Shown here: one piece after another, positions 43,217-51,650 of the stretch
How the letters are laid out: each line of letters opens with the position of its first letter
Numbering within the stretch: the first letter of the stretch is position 1
Source of the DNA: Bacillota bacterium
GTDB lineage: Bacteria; Bacillota; Clostridia; DSM-8532
Assembly (NCBI GenBank): GCA_023443745.1
Contig: JAEZTB010000042.1
Location: 1-64,000 of the forward strand
Reading direction: 5' to 3'
DNA: 64,000 nt
Notes under the pieces: model-generated
What the model saw: only the letters and a program-made list of their open reading frames with translations
What the model was told of the DNA's origin: nothing
The model's database searches: none
Translations under genes and position numbers: made by a program

Positions 43217-44004
43217 CCCTCGACAATATAATCACAGAGACGATTCAACGAAGTTATGAAGGTTTTATCCTCTCTGTCTCTTGCACCTTGGCTATAAACC
43301 ACAAAATCAAATACCCTACCGCTGTTTAAAGCATCGGAAAAACGACTGTTGTTTGGAATTTCGAAAAGCGCACCCCTGTCAAACTCATAACGCCTTGCCA
43401 GATTATGAAGAGTCATCGCGGCATGTTTCTCGTAGCGTGTAATAACAAAGGCCGACCGTTTCTCCTTTAAAAAGGGAAAATTCTTATAAAAGACCATGAA
43501 ATCCTCAATAAGAAAACAGTTTTGATTCAGGCAAAACACAAGAATATCGGAGCTCTCGAGAATATTTTGACTGTTGGCATCAGATAAACCGCTGTTTACA
43601 TCTAGGACTGTCAGGTCATAAAATTCTCTGGCACATTGGAGGATGCTCATAAAGGCATTCTCATCCTCCTTGGATAGTTCTTCCTTTTTAGACGTACCCA
43701 TAAGGATATCCAATCGGTGGTTTCTAAGAAGAGAATGGGTATAATCCCCCACCATATCGGGCTTAAGTCTGCCATTTCTCATAAGCCTCACCAGTGCATC
43801 AATACCCTGGTTGGATAAGCCCGTACTCTGCTCCGCAAGGCCTGAACGTTTGAAAAAATAGCCTTCCAATGCGCTCCTGCCGCTATGGTTATGAGCCACC
43901 AGGGTTTTATAGGCTGTTCTCTGGGCAATGGTTGCTGCAATAGCTGCAGTAGTGGCACTGGTTGCCGCCTGGCCATGCATATTCGACCAAAAGGAAATCT
44001 GCAT
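43189..44004 (-). CDS. TadZ/CpaE-like protein with degenerate P-loop
   Basis: 271-aa MinD/ParA-fold protein. The P-loop position near the N-terminus reads MHGQAATSATT, where the family has GGxGKT/S, so the key lysine is missing. Further on, FYDLTVLDVNSGLSD (Walker-B-like) and ILVFCLNQNCFLIEDF match the fold. TadZ proteins localise Tad machines to the pole and often have atypical P-loops. It lies between another TadZ-like gene and the CpaF-like ATPase, overlapping the latter. Confidence 0.82.
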   Translation of the reverse strand: MQISFWSNMHGQAATSATTAAIAATIAQRTAYKTLVAHNHSGRSALEGYFFKRSGLAEQSTGLSNQGIDALVRLMRNGRLKPDMVGDYTHSLLRNHRLDILMGTSKKEELSKEDENAFMSILQCAREFYDLTVLDVNSGLSDANSQNILESSDILVFCLNQNCFLIEDFMVFYKNFPFLKEKRSAFVITRYEKHAAMTLHNLARRYEFDRGALFEIPNNSRFSDALNSGRVFDFVVYSQGARDREDKTFITSLNRLCDYIVEGCTKRCQSF

Positions 44005-44005
44005 A

Positions 44006-44665
44006 CTACTTCACCCTCTCAGCTTTTTTCAATAAATTTCGTGCTTGTTTGGGATTCATATCAAAAAAGCTCTGAATGATGTTTAATAGACTATTCTTAA
44101 AAGAAGATGTCAGCGCTCTGACGGGTAACCTGTCTGAATATTGGCTTTCAAGCATGATCACACGGTTGGCCTCCTCAAAATAGATGGGAAAGGCTTTTAA
44201 AAGGATGGTAAAGCTTGGTATACTCCGCTCCCAAAAGAGATCCATATACTTTTCACTGACCTTGCAGTATTCCATCAGATTGAGGTAAATCACTGAAATA
44301 TTCAGGGACGGGTTAATCCATGAATATTCTCCAGCCAGTCTGACGCTCTCTTCCAGCAATACCCGTGACGATTCACAAATTGCCACTGCTTTAAAGTCCC
44401 CCTGGAGCGGTATGTAATGATCAACATCAAAAAAATAGCAGGTTTCCGGCTCAGATGATTCGGATATAGCTATCAAACTATCATCATCGGTAAATTGATG
44501 TACCTCAATGTCGCAATAATCATATACTTCACCCATATCCTCATCGAAGGCATAGTTATGAGCTGTACAGAGGATTACTTTTTTATGATTTGACATAATC
44601 CTGGCTAGACAGAGAAGAAAAAACTTCTTATCATCGGTGCTTGTACCTAAGAAAGCAATAATCAT
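44006..44665 (-). CDS. TadZ/CpaE-like or receiver-like protein
   Basis: 219-aa cytosolic protein beginning MIIAFLGTSTDDKKFFLLCL, which has the beta-strand and loop of a MinD/CpaE fold but no P-loop residues. ICESSRVLLEESVRLAGEYSWIN and VIYLNLMEYCKVSEKYMDLF follow the fold's later elements. I chose the ATG at 44665, directly after GGAGGAAGGTC; the longer frame is out of family. It could be a regulatory subunit in the TadZ complex. Confidence 0.7.
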   Translation of the reverse strand: MIIAFLGTSTDDKKFFLLCLARIMSNHKKVILCTAHNYAFDEDMGEVYDYCDIEVHQFTDDDSLIAISESSEPETCYFFDVDHYIPLQGDFKAVAICESSRVLLEESVRLAGEYSWINPSLNISVIYLNLMEYCKVSEKYMDLFWERSIPSFTILLKAFPIYFEEANRVIMLESQYSDRLPVRALTSSFKNSLLNIIQSFFDMNPKQARNLLKKAERVK

Positions 44666-44675
44666 GACCTTCCTC

Positions 44676-45605
44676 CTAAAGTCTGCCATCCAAATCCAAG
44701 CCCTTGGTTTCAGCTTGAGACGGAGAGGAAGCCTTTTCATTTGGGGGCATCGAGGCATCCTCGCCATAGACTTTGTTCATGCCAAAGTTTTGCCGGTCTT
44801 TGTTGATCTGATCCTCAAAAAGCGACCGGTTCCGCGCTTCCAGCATAGTTACAGCCTTCTCCACAATATTGGGATTCTGAAGTATCAGATTTTGCACCTC
44901 AGCATTGGATGGATAGGTACGAATGGCCTCGTTCTGGATATCCGGAGCTACATAAGGTACGGCGTAGAGAGTGGCTCCTTCAACGATACTGGCATCCACA
45001 ATGGCACTGGCCATTCTTAAAATTTCTTCTTCAACTGCGTGGAACCATAGGGTGCTCTTTTGGCTTTCTGAAGCCTTTTGGAGGTCTGTAACATGTTTTT
45101 TGGACAAAACGATATAATCCAACCCATTGGGAAACATGATACGTATATCAACAAACTGGGAGGGTTCGAGTTTTTGAGGAAGATTGATGACAGTATACTC
45201 TACAAGCCTCATATCATCCGGATAATTTCCCTCATCATAAAGAAGAGATAGGGTTACGGCCGTATAGGTGGTCACATCGCAGCGGATAATCTTCCCAACT
45301 GCAAGTGCAGGGTCACTTATTGCATCTGACGGCAGAATAAATTTGCTGATTTCTGCAGGCATCAGATCACTGTCTTTTAGAACCTCTCCGGACTTCAAGG
45401 ATGTGGTCGCAACATAGACAAGACCGGTTGGGTTTTTTTGTGTGTAGGCTTCCACAGCCATGGTCTCAATGGCTGCCCTTTCTTTTGAGGAAAGCTTGTA
45501 GGCAGAAGATCCAAAAAAGATATAGACTAAGCCCAAAATAATGAGAGACAGGCACAGCCCCATAATAAAACCCATCAAAGTCCTGTATCTTTGTGGTCGC
45601 AGCAT
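44676..45605 (-). CDS. CpaB/RcpC-like SAF-domain protein
   Basis: 309-aa membrane-anchored protein. An N-terminal helix (about 10-32) is followed by a SAF domain, recognisable at VYVATTSLKSGEVLKDSDLMPAEI in parts and by ALAVGKIIRCDVTTYTAVTLSLL. SAF proteins of the CpaB type bind cell-wall glycan near the Tad channel. I chose the ATG at 45605 after GGGAGGTGAC; a longer frame begins at 45671 inside the upstream kinase gene. The C-terminal ~70 residues are low complexity. Confidence 0.83.
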   Translation of the reverse strand: MLRPQRYRTLMGFIMGLCLSLIILGLVYIFFGSSAYKLSSKERAAIETMAVEAYTQKNPTGLVYVATTSLKSGEVLKDSDLMPAEISKFILPSDAISDPALAVGKIIRCDVTTYTAVTLSLLYDEGNYPDDMRLVEYTVINLPQKLEPSQFVDIRIMFPNGLDYIVLSKKHVTDLQKASESQKSTLWFHAVEEEILRMASAIVDASIVEGATLYAVPYVAPDIQNEAIRTYPSNAEVQNLILQNPNIVEKAVTMLEARNRSLFEDQINKDRQNFGMNKVYGEDASMPPNEKASSPSQAETKGLDLDGRL

Positions 45606-45609
45606 GACG

Positions 45610-47055
45610 TCACCTCCCTGATTTAAGGCCGGTTCTGAGACCGGTATGTCGAAAAACCTGTTCCATGGCATTCAAGATGCTTTTTTCCTCTTCTCTTGAA
45701 GTATTAAAGGGGTCCCGGATGGACGGGAAAACCACTAATGGTTCAAGATCAAATTGTTTGTTCAGAATTTGATGCTGATACTTTTCAGAGGTCATGGCCG
45801 CATATATCCACTCTTCATGCCCATAGGATTTCATAACTTCAAAAAAAACCGGAATGAGGGGGAATTTCCATAGGGATGCCGGGCATAAAACCAGCTTGAC
45901 ATCGGATCGATTGAGCTCCCTTACACTCCGTTCATTCTTAAGAACTCCGAGATCAAGAATAACCATATCGAATCTTTTTCTGGGTATCAGACTGCTCTCT
46001 TGAACAGACGGAAAGATGGTTAAGTCCTCTAATTCAAAGTAAGCTCCACCATCATTTTTGATGTACCCCATCTGTTCCGCCATGTCTTTAAGTCGATTAA
46101 AGTCTCCGCTGGGATTTAATTCAGCCAATGCAGTATGAAAGCCACGCTTTGAAAAGAAGCTCCCCAATGCCACGCAAAAGGAGGTTGTTCCGCTTCCCGG
46201 CAGCATTGAGGAGATGGCTACAACACATTTCATTTCACCTTTGTGAAATTTCGGGCTGTCTATATGGAAGGAGCTTTTTGACAATGTGGTTTTACCAAGC
46301 TTTATTAAGGCATTATCACAATTTACAGGTCTTTTATCGGGATCAGCCGCTATGAGCTCGAGGATTAGCCTGATAAACCGTCCGGAAAACCCTGATTTTT
46401 TTAATACTGGCCCAAGAGAAGCATTGTCACATTTTACGGGATGAATTCCCGTAGCAAGGTGAATCAGGGTCATACCGAGATTAAAAAGATCTGTTCTTTC
46501 ATCGCTTTTTCCAGAACCATATTGCTCAGGTGCGGCATAACCTTGGGTACCTATATAAAGGGTATCCTCTTTTGACCCCTGGTCATAAAACCTGGCTGTA
46601 CCAAAGTCTACAAGCCTGATGCGTCCATCCTCATCAATCATAAGATTAGCCGGCTTAAGATCGCGATATATTATGGGAGGTGTTCTGCCATGCAGGTAGT
46701 TTAACACCCCCAGAATATCCTTTGTCCATTCAAGAAGTAGCTTTTCCTCTATTCTGCCATTTTGACGGAGATACTCCAAAAGGTTTGTGCCTGTAATATA
46801 GTCCATCACAATATAGTAGGAAAATGCGTCCTCAATAAGATCGACAATTCTGGGAAGCATGGGATGATTAAGGTTTTTAAGCACGGAGATTTCCTGCATT
46901 TCATAGGGGAACCACGGACTATTTTTCGACAAGGTTTTTATAGCCCACAGGTTATTCAGAAAAATATTCTCGGCAAGATATACAACTGAGGTGCCTCCTT
47001 GACCGAGTACCTGAATGATGCGGTACTTATCTCCTATTATTTTCCCTAGTTCCAT
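45610..47055 (-). CDS. Hanks-type protein kinase fused to a TadZ/CpaE-like domain
   Basis: 481-aa cytosolic fusion and first gene of the Tad-like operon. Residues 1-260 form a complete Ser/Thr kinase: glycine loop GQGGTSVV (18-25), Lys40, catalytic YRDLKPANLM (Asp132), DFG-Asp150 and APE (175-177). Residues about 274-470 form a MinD/CpaE-like domain starting CVVAISSMLPGSGTTS, where the P-loop lysine is replaced. DMVILDLGVLKN is Walker-B-like. No membrane helix or PASTA repeats are present, unlike cell-wall kinases. It could phosphorylate Tad components or set the machine's position. GAGGAATT precedes the ATG. Confidence 0.9.
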   Translation of the reverse strand: MELGKIIGDKYRIIQVLGQGGTSVVYLAENIFLNNLWAIKTLSKNSPWFPYEMQEISVLKNLNHPMLPRIVDLIEDAFSYYIVMDYITGTNLLEYLRQNGRIEEKLLLEWTKDILGVLNYLHGRTPPIIYRDLKPANLMIDEDGRIRLVDFGTARFYDQGSKEDTLYIGTQGYAAPEQYGSGKSDERTDLFNLGMTLIHLATGIHPVKCDNASLGPVLKKSGFSGRFIRLILELIAADPDKRPVNCDNALIKLGKTTLSKSSFHIDSPKFHKGEMKCVVAISSMLPGSGTTSFCVALGSFFSKRGFHTALAELNPSGDFNRLKDMAEQMGYIKNDGGAYFELEDLTIFPSVQESSLIPRKRFDMVILDLGVLKNERSVRELNRSDVKLVLCPASLWKFPLIPVFFEVMKSYGHEEWIYAAMTSEKYQHQILNKQFDLEPLVVFPSIRDPFNTSREEEKSILNAMEQVFRHTGLRTGLKSGR

Positions 47056-47079
47056 AATTCCTCATTTTGCAACATTTAT

Positions 47080-47098
47080 TTACAATTTATAATTGTAA
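47080..47098. promoter_or_regulatory. operator-like palindrome overlapping the Tad operon -10 box
   Basis: TTACAATT-TAT-AATTGTAA is a perfect 19-bp inverted repeat with 8-bp arms. One arm includes the -10 box at 47092-47097, so a bound protein would compete with RNA polymerase. A further AATTGTA half-site lies at 47128-47134. Confidence 0.6.
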
Positions 47099-47120
47099 CA
47101 GCAAATCATATCACAATCAA
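47092..47120 (-). promoter_or_regulatory. sigma-A promoter of the Tad-like operon
   Basis: On the minus strand TTGATT (47115-47120) and TACAAT (47092-47097) are 17 bp apart, a good vegetative promoter, 37 bp before the kinase start. Confidence 0.72.
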
Positions 47121-47167
47121 TACCATAATTGTATTTTTAAGATATAAAATATAATTCACAATAAAAG

Positions 47168-47195
47168 ACCCATCCAGAGCTTCCTCCAGATGGGT
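47168..47195 (-). terminator. terminator of the LacI-nagA operon
   Basis: GACCCATC and GATGGGTC pair across a 12-nt loop, with partial extra pairing inside, followed by TTTTATT on the minus strand. It isolates the nagA transcript from the Tad promoter. Confidence 0.7.
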
Positions 47196-47222
47196 CCGCG
47201 TTCTTTATACTGTCTTTAAGTC

Positions 47223-48371
47223 CTATCTCTGATATACAATATGACCGCCTACGATGGTCGCATCAACATTCAGATCATCATCAAGAAGGACTAAATCCGC
47301 ATCCTTACCCACATCTAGGGTACCTTTGCGTTCCTCCCATTTAAAAAGAGAAGCCGGATTGCTTGTTAAAAGCGGAATAACCTCTTCCAGCCTTTTGCCT
47401 GTGAATCTAACAAGGTTCTTAAGCGCATTGACGGTGGTAAGGGTACTGCCGGCTCTCATACCGTCACGTATGAGCCTGGCATCTCCGTCGATAACTTCAA
47501 CGTCGTTTACACCGAGCACATACTTGCCGTCAGGCAAACCGGCTGCCATAATGCTGTCTGTGACGCCAATAACACGGTCAAAGCCTTTTACCTTTAGAAG
47601 GAGCCGTACGACGCCGGGATGGAGATGTCTCCCGTCACATATTACTTCGCAGTAAATATCACTTTCCATTACTGCACCTGAAATTGCAGGGTGGTGCTGA
47701 TGCATTAATTTCATGGCATTAAACGTATGGGTAGCAAGAGAAGCCCCATTTCTGATACAGGTCATGGCCGTGTCATAATCGGCGCCTGAATGCCCGATTG
47801 CAACCACAACACCCTGTTGGCTGATTTCCTTGATGAAATCAGGTATACCCTCAATCTCAGGTGAAACGGTGATATATTTTACTCTGTCGCCCGCTGCCTT
47901 CTGGTACTTTTTAAATAGAGCCGGATCGGATTTTCTAAGAAGGTGCTCCGGCATAGCACCCTTGTAGTCAGGAGCTAGAAACGGACCCTCCAGATGTATA
48001 CCCAAAAGCCTGGCACCGCAGTTTTCGCTGTCCATATGCCTAACCAACTGATCGATACACCATAGCGTCTTCTCCTCAGTATCAGTCAGCACTGAAGCCA
48101 GCCATCCCGTTGTACCCCGGGAAGCAAAAAAGCGGCTGAGCTTACACAAATCTTCGCCATTGGCATGATTGACATCCACTCCCATGCCGCCATGGGTATG
48201 AATATCAATAAAGCCCGGTACAATGCGCCTGCCAGTGGCATCCAGCTCGGGAAGCGACTGGCTGTTTGAGGCTTCGCCAAGAGAAAAGATGCGGCTGTCT
48301 TTTACTGTGATATTGGTTTTTCGAAAGGTTCCATCAACCAGAACCTCTCCATTTTTAATAAACAGATCCAT
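47223..48371 (-). CDS. nagA: N-acetylglucosamine-6-phosphate deacetylase
   Basis: 382-aa amidohydrolase that removes acetate from GlcNAc-6-P. Seen: the metal-site start FIDIHTHGGMGVDV, LGIHLEGPFLAPDYKGAM, VAIGHSGADYDTA, ATHTFNAM and the catalytic Asp in GVTDSIMAAGLPDGKY. I chose the ATG at 48371, which follows AAGG; the open frame starts six codons earlier with TTG. It follows the LacI gene by 14 bp in the same direction. No nagB is nearby. Confidence 0.95.
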   Translation of the reverse strand: MDLFIKNGEVLVDGTFRKTNITVKDSRIFSLGEASNSQSLPELDATGRRIVPGFIDIHTHGGMGVDVNHANGEDLCKLSRFFASRGTTGWLASVLTDTEEKTLWCIDQLVRHMDSENCGARLLGIHLEGPFLAPDYKGAMPEHLLRKSDPALFKKYQKAAGDRVKYITVSPEIEGIPDFIKEISQQGVVVAIGHSGADYDTAMTCIRNGASLATHTFNAMKLMHQHHPAISGAVMESDIYCEVICDGRHLHPGVVRLLLKVKGFDRVIGVTDSIMAAGLPDGKYVLGVNDVEVIDGDARLIRDGMRAGSTLTTVNALKNLVRFTGKRLEEVIPLLTSNPASLFKWEERKGTLDVGKDADLVLLDDDLNVDATIVGGHIVYQR

Positions 48372-48385
48372 ATTCCAACCTTCTT

Positions 48386-49414
48386 TCAAGTTAATTTCAG
48401 GCGTGCACAGCTTTCACGCTGGATCAATTTAAAGGGCACTTCAAGCTTTATGGGAATATGATGGCCGCCATCTATGCGGTCCAGCAGGGTTTTTAACGCA
48501 AACCTGCCCAAATCCTCCTTTGGAATGTCGATGCTGGTAAGCATGGGCGAAACAAACTGGCACATTTCCACATTATCAATACTGATGACCGAAATATCCC
48601 CCGGAATTTTGACATTGGATTCACCCAAGGCTTTCATGACGCCTATGGCTGTGATGTCATTGGCGCAAAAAATAGCTGTCGGGGGGGCCGGAGACGCTTT
48701 CAATATTTTAAACCCGCTCTCATAGCCACCCTTAATAGATTGCGCAGTATCGATAATATAATTCCGTGTAATAGGTATTTTTAACTCAAGGAGGCAGTCA
48801 TAATACCCACGGTAACGGGATTCATTGGACATTTCACCAATATACCCGATACGGGTATGACCTAGGTCATGAAGCTGCCTGACTGCAGCCTGCGCCGCGG
48901 CGTACCCGTCGCAAATAATCTGGTCGTAATCATCCTGAATGGCATTAAGACCGGTATACACAATGTTTTTACTTTTATTGCGCAAATATTTGAGCAAAAA
49001 TTTTGAATATCTGCCTAAGAGAATAATGCCATCCGGTTTGGAAAGAATAAGATCTTCATAGTTACCGTTTCTGCAAAGCTCAGAGGCAGAAAACACTCCA
49101 GTGACATTACATCCCCGTTTCACGGCTTCATGTTCAATGGCTTGAAAAATAAGGGAGAAAAAAGGGTCTGCCGAACCATCGGGTGTTCTGGCAAAAACAC
49201 AGACAATGGAACGCTTTGTGGTATTGTTGTTAGCCCTTTTTCCGTTTTTGAGGTTTTGAGCCGTAACGTTTGGGACATAATGAGTTTCGCGGACAAGCCT
49301 CCAGATTTTCTCTCTGGTTTCTTTGCTGGCCGAATGAATGTCATTGCTGTTAATGACGCGCGAAACGGTTGAAACGGATACATTTGCGAGTTTAGCGAGC
49401 TCTTTGAGTGTCAA
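48386..49414 (-). CDS. LacI-family transcriptional regulator
   Basis: 342-aa repressor starting at a TTG (49414) 8 nt after AGGAGG, giving the family N-terminus LKELAKLANVSVSTVSRVIN; the longer frame has no family sense. The rest is the sugar-binding core with FCANDITAIGVMKAL and ISIDNVEMCQFVSPMLTSID. It forms an operon with nagA and is divergent from the phosphofructokinase operon, so it probably controls both through sites in 49415-49609. Confidence 0.92.
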   Translation of the reverse strand: MTLKELAKLANVSVSTVSRVINSNDIHSASKETREKIWRLVRETHYVPNVTAQNLKNGKRANNNTTKRSIVCVFARTPDGSADPFFSLIFQAIEHEAVKRGCNVTGVFSASELCRNGNYEDLILSKPDGIILLGRYSKFLLKYLRNKSKNIVYTGLNAIQDDYDQIICDGYAAAQAAVRQLHDLGHTRIGYIGEMSNESRYRGYYDCLLELKIPITRNYIIDTAQSIKGGYESGFKILKASPAPPTAIFCANDITAIGVMKALGESNVKIPGDISVISIDNVEMCQFVSPMLTSIDIPKEDLGRFALKTLLDRIDGGHHIPIKLEVPFKLIQRESCARLKLT

Positions 49415-49483
49415 GCCATCATCCTCCTGTCTTACATAGTAATTATAACATAAAGACGGCATTTTACCCTGCCGGATAATACC

Positions 49484-49493
49484 CAAACGTTTG
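49484..49493. promoter_or_regulatory. LacI-type operator candidate
   Basis: CAAACGTTTG is a perfect 10-bp palindrome with the central CG typical for LacI-family sites, in the shared upstream region of the LacI-nagA and phosphofructokinase operons. A looser match, AAAGC-AAC-GCTTT, lies near 49541-49553. Confidence 0.5.
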
Positions 49494-49609
49494 TGTAAAT
49501 AAGGAAATAAAAACTATTGAATTATGATACCATAAAGGTGAAAAGCAACGCTTTACAGTCCAAAGGGACAACAAGTCTCAACACATAAAGTAAAGGAGCT
49601 GTAGATGTC

Positions 49610-50767
49610 TTGAAGGAAAATGTTTTGATTGTACATGGCGGCGCTCCTACAGCCGTAATGAATGCATCCTTATATGGTGCCGTTGTTGAAGCTAAAAAGC
49701 ACCAGGATATCGATAAGATCTATGGGGCCATCGGTGGGTCCAAAGCCATTCTGGATGAGAATTTTTTTGACTTGAAGCAGGTAGATGAAAATCGCCTTAA
49801 GCTTCTTCTACAAACGCCGGCATCCGCTATCGGCACTTCCAGATTTGAACTAAAGGCTGCCGACTATGAGCGGATGGTGGAGATTTTTAAGCGTAACAAT
49901 ATCGGGATCGTGTTGTTCAACGGCGGCAACGGTTCAATGGATACCTGCGGAAAGATCTATAAGGCTTGTGGCGATCAGGGTATCAGAGTTGTAGGCATAC
50001 CCAAAACCATTGACAACGACATCTCTGTTACCGACCATGCTCCGGGCTTCGGAAGCGCAGCTCGGTACATCGCTGCTACCGTAAGCGAAGTTGCACAGGA
50101 TGTTAAGGCATTACCCATACATGTTTGCGTGATCGAGGCCATGGGCCGAAACGCGGGCTGGCTTGCTGCAGCATCCGCTCTGGCCAGGAAAAAGCCTGAG
50201 GATGCTCCCCACCTGATCTATCTTCCTGAACGGCCTTTTGATGAGGATCAATTTCTTGAGGATGTGAAAAAGCTCTATGACAAGCTGGGTGGTGTTGTCG
50301 TGGTGGCAAGCGAGGGGCTAAAGAATAAAGAGGGTAAACCTATTGTACCTCCTATCTTCCAGGTCGGGCGGTCCGTCTATTACGGAGATGTCAGTGCCCA
50401 TCTCTCGAATCTTGTTATTCAGCGTCTTGGCATCAAGGCAAGAAATGAAAAGCCGGGACTCTGCGGTAGGGCATCCATTGCATTTCAGTCGGAGATTGAT
50501 CGCGATGAAGCAGTCATTGCAGGTGAAACGGCCGCAAGGGCCGCAATTGAGGGAAAAACCGGAGTAATGGTAGGTTTTGAAAGAATTCCCGGAGAAACAT
50601 ATCAAAGCAGAACCCTCTTGATTCCTATTCATGAAGTCATGCTTCACGAAAGGATTCTTCCAGAGAGCTTTATCAATCAACGAGGCAATGATGTTACCGA
50701 TGAGTATGTACAATGGTGCAAGCCTCTTATCGGTTCGGATCTTAATGAATTTATCAGTTTTCTTTAA
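49610..50767 (+). CDS. 6-phosphofructokinase-family protein, phosphoryl donor uncertain
   Basis: 385-aa PFK-fold enzyme. Seen: VHGGAPTAVMNASLYGAV at the donor site, GGNGSMDT, PKTIDNDI, EAMGRNAGWLAAA and the substrate loop. It has PKTIDND with Lys, as in PPi-dependent and some ATP-dependent long-form enzymes, together with GGNGS, where PPi enzymes have a second acidic residue. The donor therefore cannot be set. It starts at TTG, AGGAG 11 nt upstream. It opens an operon with a TIM-like and a LarA-like enzyme. Confidence 0.88.
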   Translation: MKENVLIVHGGAPTAVMNASLYGAVVEAKKHQDIDKIYGAIGGSKAILDENFFDLKQVDENRLKLLLQTPASAIGTSRFELKAADYERMVEIFKRNNIGIVLFNGGNGSMDTCGKIYKACGDQGIRVVGIPKTIDNDISVTDHAPGFGSAARYIAATVSEVAQDVKALPIHVCVIEAMGRNAGWLAAASALARKKPEDAPHLIYLPERPFDEDQFLEDVKKLYDKLGGVVVVASEGLKNKEGKPIVPPIFQVGRSVYYGDVSAHLSNLVIQRLGIKARNEKPGLCGRASIAFQSEIDRDEAVIAGETAARAAIEGKTGVMVGFERIPGETYQSRTLLIPIHEVMLHERILPESFINQRGNDVTDEYVQWCKPLIGSDLNEFISFL

Positions 50768-50782
50768 AAAGGAGGCAACCCG

Positions 50783-51616
50783 ATGAAGACTATTTTCCTT
50801 AATTTAAAACGTTTTGATATACCTAAAGAGCTTGGCGGCGTCAATAGCCTTGCATCCATGAAAGATTGGGCAGGCACCATTGTGAAGAATACACAGGAGC
50901 AATTGAAACAATATGACCCAAGTAAGGCTCAGTTTGTTATGTACTTTCCTGAAGCCCACCTTATACCCGCTGTCAGCGCACTATCCGAGGACAGCCCTTT
51001 AATGATAGGCTGCCAAGGGGTATTCCGTGACGATACTGCCGTAGGAGGTAATTTCGGCGCTTTCACCACAAACCGCACTGCAAATGCCGCAAAGGTCATA
51101 GGCTGTACAAGCACCATCATCGGCCATTGCGAGGAGCGCAGGGACAAGCTGGGCATTATGCAGGAAGCAGGCGTTACCGACAATGATGCGGTCAATCGTT
51201 TGCTTAATAAAGAGGTCAAATGTGCACTAAAGGCAGGACTCCGTGTGCTTTACTGTATCGGAGAGACCTCCGAACAGCAGGCCCAATGGCAGGAAACGCT
51301 AAAAAAACAACTGGAAATCGGCCTGGAAGGTGTTGATATGAGCAGGGTGACTATTGCTTATGAACCGGTATGGGCCATCGGTCCGGGTAAAACTCCTCCG
51401 GACAGGGATTATATCCAAATGATCGGTAAATTTGTAAAAGATGTGACAAAGGGTGCTCCCATTGTTTATGGCGGAGGTCTGCAAAAGCTCAACGCCGAAA
51501 TGCTTGCTTCCATTCCTGAAATTGACGGCGGACTCATTGCGCTTACCAGGTTCAGCGGAGATATTGGTTTTTATCCTGATGAATATTTGGACATAATTAA
51601 ACTCTATATGGGGTAA
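50783..51616 (+). CDS. triosephosphate isomerase-like protein, diverged
   Basis: 277-aa TIM-barrel protein, somewhat longer than standard TIM (about 250). The catalytic set is kept: Lys in LNLKRFD, His in IIGHCEERR, Glu in IAYEPVWAIGPGK, and loop 6/7 with YGGGL. The opening NLKRF replaces the canonical NWKMN. It follows the phosphofructokinase by 15 bp with AAAGGAGG. Operon context suggests an isomerase dedicated to this pathway rather than the housekeeping copy. Confidence 0.88.
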   Translation: MKTIFLNLKRFDIPKELGGVNSLASMKDWAGTIVKNTQEQLKQYDPSKAQFVMYFPEAHLIPAVSALSEDSPLMIGCQGVFRDDTAVGGNFGAFTTNRTANAAKVIGCTSTIIGHCEERRDKLGIMQEAGVTDNDAVNRLLNKEVKCALKAGLRVLYCIGETSEQQAQWQETLKKQLEIGLEGVDMSRVTIAYEPVWAIGPGKTPPDRDYIQMIGKFVKDVTKGAPIVYGGGLQKLNAEMLASIPEIDGGLIALTRFSGDIGFYPDEYLDIIKLYMG

Positions 51617-51650
51617 GCAAAAATTTAAAACTAAGAAGGACGTGAAAGCT

